64,000 nt of DNA. Origin: Pelagihabitans pacificus. GTDB lineage: Bacteria; Bacteroidota; Bacteroidia; Flavobacteriales; Flavobacteriaceae. Within the stretch, counting starts at the first letter, position 1. Every line of letters starts with the position of its first letter. A model generated the notes under the pieces. That model ran no database searches. It was not told where the DNA came from and saw only the letters and a list, made by a program, of their open reading frames with translations. The stretch covers positions 434,001 through 498,000 of the forward strand of contig NZ_VIKU02000004.1 of the NCBI RefSeq assembly GCF_009371985.2. Reading direction: 5' to 3'. Of the stretch, positions 61,792 through 64,000 are shown piece by piece. Both the position numbers and the translations under genes were made by a program.

Positions 61792-62503
61792 TCAGGCTCC
61801 AATCGTAGTTTCGATAACTGAGTTTCGCGTTTTTATCGATCGTTGTATTCGCATAGTGGTCGATATACTCCAATAGCGAACCGTTTTTGGTAAAGTCTCT
61901 TTTGAACCAATTAAAGATTTCCGACAGTACTACGGTATCCGCTTCGATGGTGTTTCGTTTGGGGTCGTTGATGAAATCAATAGCCGCCTGTTCCAATTGT
62001 GCATCCATCTTGTCGGCGGTATAGGCCTTGTTCAACAATTTCGGACAGGAATAGGAAGCGCAATTGATGGCAAAATGAATACGAGGCTCGTCCATCTTTC
62101 GTAAAATCTTATGCTCAATATCTCCCAACGAGTACGAGTCGTTGCCAATGGGTATAATGTCCTTACCCCAGGGCCTGAAAATATCCTTGATGCTTTTAAG
62201 GGGATAATTGTCCAAAATCAGCTGAACGGTCCCGGCATTGTACAGATTGATGTAGTAGGCCAATCGTTCATTCTTATCCGCATTGTTGGCAATCGGATTT
62301 TTTGCCAAGCGCTCTAAATAGTTCGCCAACGCTTCTTTATCTGTGACAAAACCTTGGTAATCGACATTTCCTTCAGTGTCCACATGTTTTTGCAATAGCT
62401 CATTCCAAGAGGAATGATCTACTGTAGGGACCGTTTGGTCGCCTTTAATGACGATGGGTCCCGAACAACTCAGAAGTAGGGAGAACAAGAGTATGTAATG
62501 CAT
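61778..62503 (-). CDS. DUF547 lipoprotein in the arsenosugar cluster
   Basis: This 241-residue DUF547 protein has a lipoprotein signal (MHYILLFSLLLSC, Cys13) and the same blocks as the paralogue at 42828-43547: LAYYINLYNAGTVQLILDNYPL, shown as YINLYNAGTVQLIL, SLGDIEHKILRKMDEPRIHF, shown as LGDIEHKILRKM, CASYSCPKLLNKAY and KLSYRNYDWSLNEA. The ATG at 62503 was chosen for the lipobox; a start 16 residues earlier breaks it. It overlaps the TIGR04283 gene and lies 73 nt after arsM. A DUF547 gene in this cluster suggests a role in arsenosugar handling, so far uncharacterised. Confidence 0.85.
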   Translation of the reverse strand: MHYILLFSLLLSCSGPIVIKGDQTVPTVDHSSWNELLQKHVDTEGNVDYQGFVTDKEALANYLERLAKNPIANNADKNERLAYYINLYNAGTVQLILDNYPLKSIKDIFRPWGKDIIPIGNDSYSLGDIEHKILRKMDEPRIHFAINCASYSCPKLLNKAYTADKMDAQLEQAAIDFINDPKRNTIEADTVVLSEIFNWFKRDFTKNGSLLEYIDHYANTTIDKNAKLSYRNYDWSLNEAK

Positions 62504-62558
62504 TCCAATTACTTTGAATACTTCTTTTATGATAGTAGGATGTGGTACCAAAACCTTA

Positions 62559-62566
62559 CAAAATTA
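62559..62566 (-). promoter_or_regulatory. -7 box in front of the DUF547 gene
   Basis: The minus strand reads TAATTTTG, a perfect TAnnTTTG, between arsM and the DUF547 gene. A TTG 14 bp upstream (62581-62583) is closer than normal. It may give a separate transcript of DUF547 and GT. Confidence 0.35.
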
Positions 62567-62576
62567 CGTTTGCAGG

Positions 62577-63542
62577 CTAACAACATCCCCCGCCGTTGTA
62601 ATGCCACGTACTCCTACTGATATGTATTTCATCGCTGGCTTTAGCCAAGGCGGCTGCCGTCTTATCACAAACGGCAAGCGGCTGATTTTGTAGGAGCACA
62701 TGCCCTTTTTGGTCGTCAAAATAGTCTTCATCCCCATAATAGATTGCTGTTTTTCCGGTAAAAATGCAAGGTCCGTCTACGGGCATTGGATCCTTAATGG
62801 CCGCAATTTCGATGGATTCGATAAAGATGAGTTCGTCCGTGGGATAATGGTTCGGCGATAATACGCGGTACGATTTTCTGGCACGGATCTCAATGGTGCC
62901 GAAACCTGCGTCGGTCAATACCTTCACATACTCTTTGATAGGAATACTCCCGCTGAGGCATAGGGCCCGTAACCGATCGTCGTTTCGCAAGGTTTCGTTC
63001 ATTGGTTGTTCGCACGTTGGGTCGCTCATTACCAACCGCCCATGTGGTTTTAATACCCTGTACATTTCGGCGACCGCCCTTTTTAGGTCATCCAACTTAA
63101 AAATATTGAACAAGCAGTTCTGGGCAGCTACATCAATACTTTCGTCCGCCACCGGAAGGTTCAAGGCATCTCCTTTAATAAGATTCACAAATTCGCTTTT
63201 GAACCAGTCATTTTCCTGTTCGGCGACCTTAAAATTTTCTCGGGAAGCCTTCAACATCTCATCGAGTACATCAACACCCGTGACGCCCCCTTTTTGCCGG
63301 GAGAAATAAGCAAATTGCAGGAGTTCCATTCCTCCTCCGACCCCTACATATAGAACCTTGGGATTGTTGGTCAAATCTTGGGCGGAAACGGTACTTCCGC
63401 AGCCGTAGTTCATCTCCTGCATTATTCTGGGAATCGATAGGCCGGGGAACTGCCAAATGGGGTTTGTGGTACAACAAAGGCCTACATCGGGTGTCAAGGC
63501 TGCTTCCCTGTACAAATCGTTGGTGGCGTCTAAATAGCTCAT
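62577..63542 (-). CDS. arsM: Arsenite methyltransferase of the arsenosugar type
   Basis: This 321-residue SAM methyltransferase matches the ArsM of arsenosugar clusters. It has VLYVGVGGGMELLQFAYFSR (SAM motif I), GVTGVDVLDEML, DALNLPVADESIDVAAQNCL, shown as LNLPVADESIDV, RVLKPHGRLVMSDPTCEQP and the C-terminal KTAIYYGDEDYFDD. Cys pairs occur at residues 23-24 (GLCCTTNP) and at the very end (GGGCC, residues 320-321), with further Cys at 48 and in DPTCEQP, giving candidates for As(III) binding. It lies between a PNP gene and the DUF547/GT pair. Confidence 0.88.
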   Translation of the reverse strand: MSYLDATNDLYREAALTPDVGLCCTTNPIWQFPGLSIPRIMQEMNYGCGSTVSAQDLTNNPKVLYVGVGGGMELLQFAYFSRQKGGVTGVDVLDEMLKASRENFKVAEQENDWFKSEFVNLIKGDALNLPVADESIDVAAQNCLFNIFKLDDLKRAVAEMYRVLKPHGRLVMSDPTCEQPMNETLRNDDRLRALCLSGSIPIKEYVKVLTDAGFGTIEIRARKSYRVLSPNHYPTDELIFIESIEIAAIKDPMPVDGPCIFTGKTAIYYGDEDYFDDQKGHVLLQNQPLAVCDKTAAALAKASDEIHISRSTWHYNGGGCC

Positions 63543-63587
63543 ACTGAATCAAATTCAAGTTCGGATAGTAAACAATATTTATATGCT

Positions 63588-63620
63588 GACGACCTACGAG
63601 GTCCGGTCGTGTTTTTTTTA
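63588..63620 (+). terminator. Terminator-like hairpin upstream of arsM
   Basis: The stem GACCT / AGGTC (63591-63595, 63599-63603, loop ACG) is extended by an outer GAC / GTC (63588-63590, 63606-63608) across a CG bulge, and is followed by T8 (63612-63619). It acts in the plus direction, opposite to all nearby genes. Confidence 0.35.
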
Positions 63621-63627
63621 TTTATGC

Positions 63628-63694
63628 ACGCTCTACGCTCTACGCTCTGTGCATTATGTTGCACGCTTTGCGCTTTTACGCTTAACGCTTTGCG
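63628..63694. repeat. Degenerate 7-bp tandem repeat (ACGCTCT / ACGCTTT)
   Basis: Three exact copies of ACGCTCT (63628-63648) are followed by a 14-bp spacer and then ACGCTTT, GCGCTTT, one extra T, ACGCTTA and ACGCTTT (63663-63691). On the minus strand this lies between the PNP stop and arsM. It does not behave as coding sequence. Confidence 0.7.
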
Positions 63695-63717
63695 CATCAC
63701 TCCTTCCCGCCCACTTT

Positions 63718-64000
63718 TCAAATTTCCTTTATCAACTCTTTAAACAACCGGATCATTTTAGGTTCCGTTTTACCGGCTACTTCGATAATCTCCTCAATAT
63801 TAACAGGTTGCAGGTTATCAGGATCACATTCGTCGGTCAAGACCGATACTGCTACAACAGGTAGTCGTAAATGATTGGCGACGATTACTTCGGGAATGGT
63901 GCTCATTCCCACGGCATCGGCACCAATGATTTTGAGCATACGGTATTCGGCTTTGGTTTCCAACTGGGGCCCGATCACGGAGGCGTACACTCCTTGCTTC
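63718..64000 (-). CDS. Purine nucleoside phosphorylase (C-terminal part; 5' end outside window)
   Basis: The visible 93 residues match purine nucleoside phosphorylase: GVYASVIGPQLETKAEYRML, IIGADAVGMSTIPEVIVANH and VSVLTDECDPDNLQPVNIEE. The gene runs off the window at 64000. In the arsenosugar pathway a nucleoside-cleaving step must remove adenine from the arsenic-adenosyl intermediate, and PNP genes recur in such clusters, so this gene may serve that step. A housekeeping purine role is equally possible. Confidence 0.85.
   Translation of the reverse strand, partial: KQGVYASVIGPQLETKAEYRMLKIIGADAVGMSTIPEVIVANHLRLPVVAVSVLTDECDPDNLQPVNIEEIIEVAGKTEPKMIRLFKELIKEI

Noticed and set aside
63628-63694. 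CRISPR-like array
   Set aside because: The units are 7 bp, adjacent and degenerate, without spacers of normal length and with no cas genes nearby.
63539-63721. 60-codon minus-strand frame between PNP and arsM
   Set aside because: It needs a TTG start and is built from the heptad repeats, so it is unlikely to be a gene.
1-64000. tRNA or rRNA genes, insertion sequences, prophage
   Set aside because: No tRNA-like cloverleaf signature, rRNA core sequence, transposase or integrase motif was recognised by eye; a covariance search would be needed to be sure.

Overview
The window looks like about 64 kb of chromosome from a marine-type member of the Flavobacteriaceae (Bacteroidota). The signs are a SusC/SusD pair, promoters with the Bacteroidetes -7 box TAnnTTTG, weak or absent Shine-Dalgarno sites, a mevalonate-pathway isoprenoid operon, an arginine operon built on a SusC/D-phylum ArgF'-type carbamoyltransferase, and many lipoproteins. 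The genus cannot be named from the sequence alone. No rRNA, tRNA, CRISPR array, insertion sequence, integrase or phage gene was recognised.

Layout. (1) 1-15391: an alpha-glucan/maltose utilisation locus. It has susD and susC (minus strand), a truncated FG-GAP/UnbV lipoprotein behind a terminator, then a divergent LacI regulator, beta-phosphoglucomutase, GH65 maltose phosphorylase, GH13 alpha-amylase lipoprotein, a GDPD lipoprotein and a BaiN-type flavoprotein. (2) 15454-21711: DUF1697 and TspO proteins, then mevalonate diphosphate decarboxylase, a mevalonate-kinase-like GHMP kinase, a UbiA prenyltransferase, a nitrilase-family hydrolase and a pseudouridine synthase. (3) 21721-31211: the arginine operon, read right to left: GNAT, argG, argC, proC-like, argD, terminator, argF', argB, argE-like, argH. 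It carries several long intercistronic inverted repeats and a possible leader ORF. (4) 31243-39504: a membrane mannosyltransferase-like protein, a Thermus-type isocitrate dehydrogenase, and a tightly coupled group of YwqK-like protein, GH78 rhamnosidase-like enzyme and two GT2 glycosyltransferases. (5) 39598-49593: a membrane Fe-S protein paired with a FAD oxidoreductase, a DUF547 protein, an outer-membrane barrel, a GH113-like lipoprotein, a BamA/TamA-like protein, a serine hydrolase and a frameshifted alpha/beta-hydrolase. (6) 49607-53434: TetR, dihaem cytochrome c, 2Fe-2S subunit and molybdopterin subunit of an IorAB-type dehydrogenase, with a perfect operator palindrome. (7) 53553-59801: LysM/amidase, 3-hydroxyisobutyrate-dehydrogenase-like protein, AraC, WYL regulator, a small ABM-like protein, YceI and a partner, plus two gene-poor stretches that may hold eroded genes. 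(8) 59856-64000: paired palindromes, a membrane AraC regulator and the end of an arsenosugar-biosynthesis cluster (TIGR04283 glycosyltransferase, DUF547, ArsM, purine nucleoside phosphorylase).

How the genes work together. SusC/D would import malto-oligosaccharides, the GH13 lipoprotein would trim them, GH65 would phosphorolyse maltose to glucose and beta-glucose-1-phosphate, and PgmB would feed glycolysis under LacI control. The arginine operon holds nearly a whole pathway except ArgJ; a GNAT protein stands where an acyl-glutamate synthase is needed. The right end would methylate arsenite and help build arsenosugars. The radical SAM gene arsS expected for this pathway is not in view.

The best leads for new biology are the RNA structures of the arginine operon, the DUF547 member of the arsenosugar cluster, the twin GTCTCAA/TTGAGAC palindromes before the YceI operon, and the Fe-S/FAD pair. 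All functional calls rest on motif recognition from memory; no database search was run.
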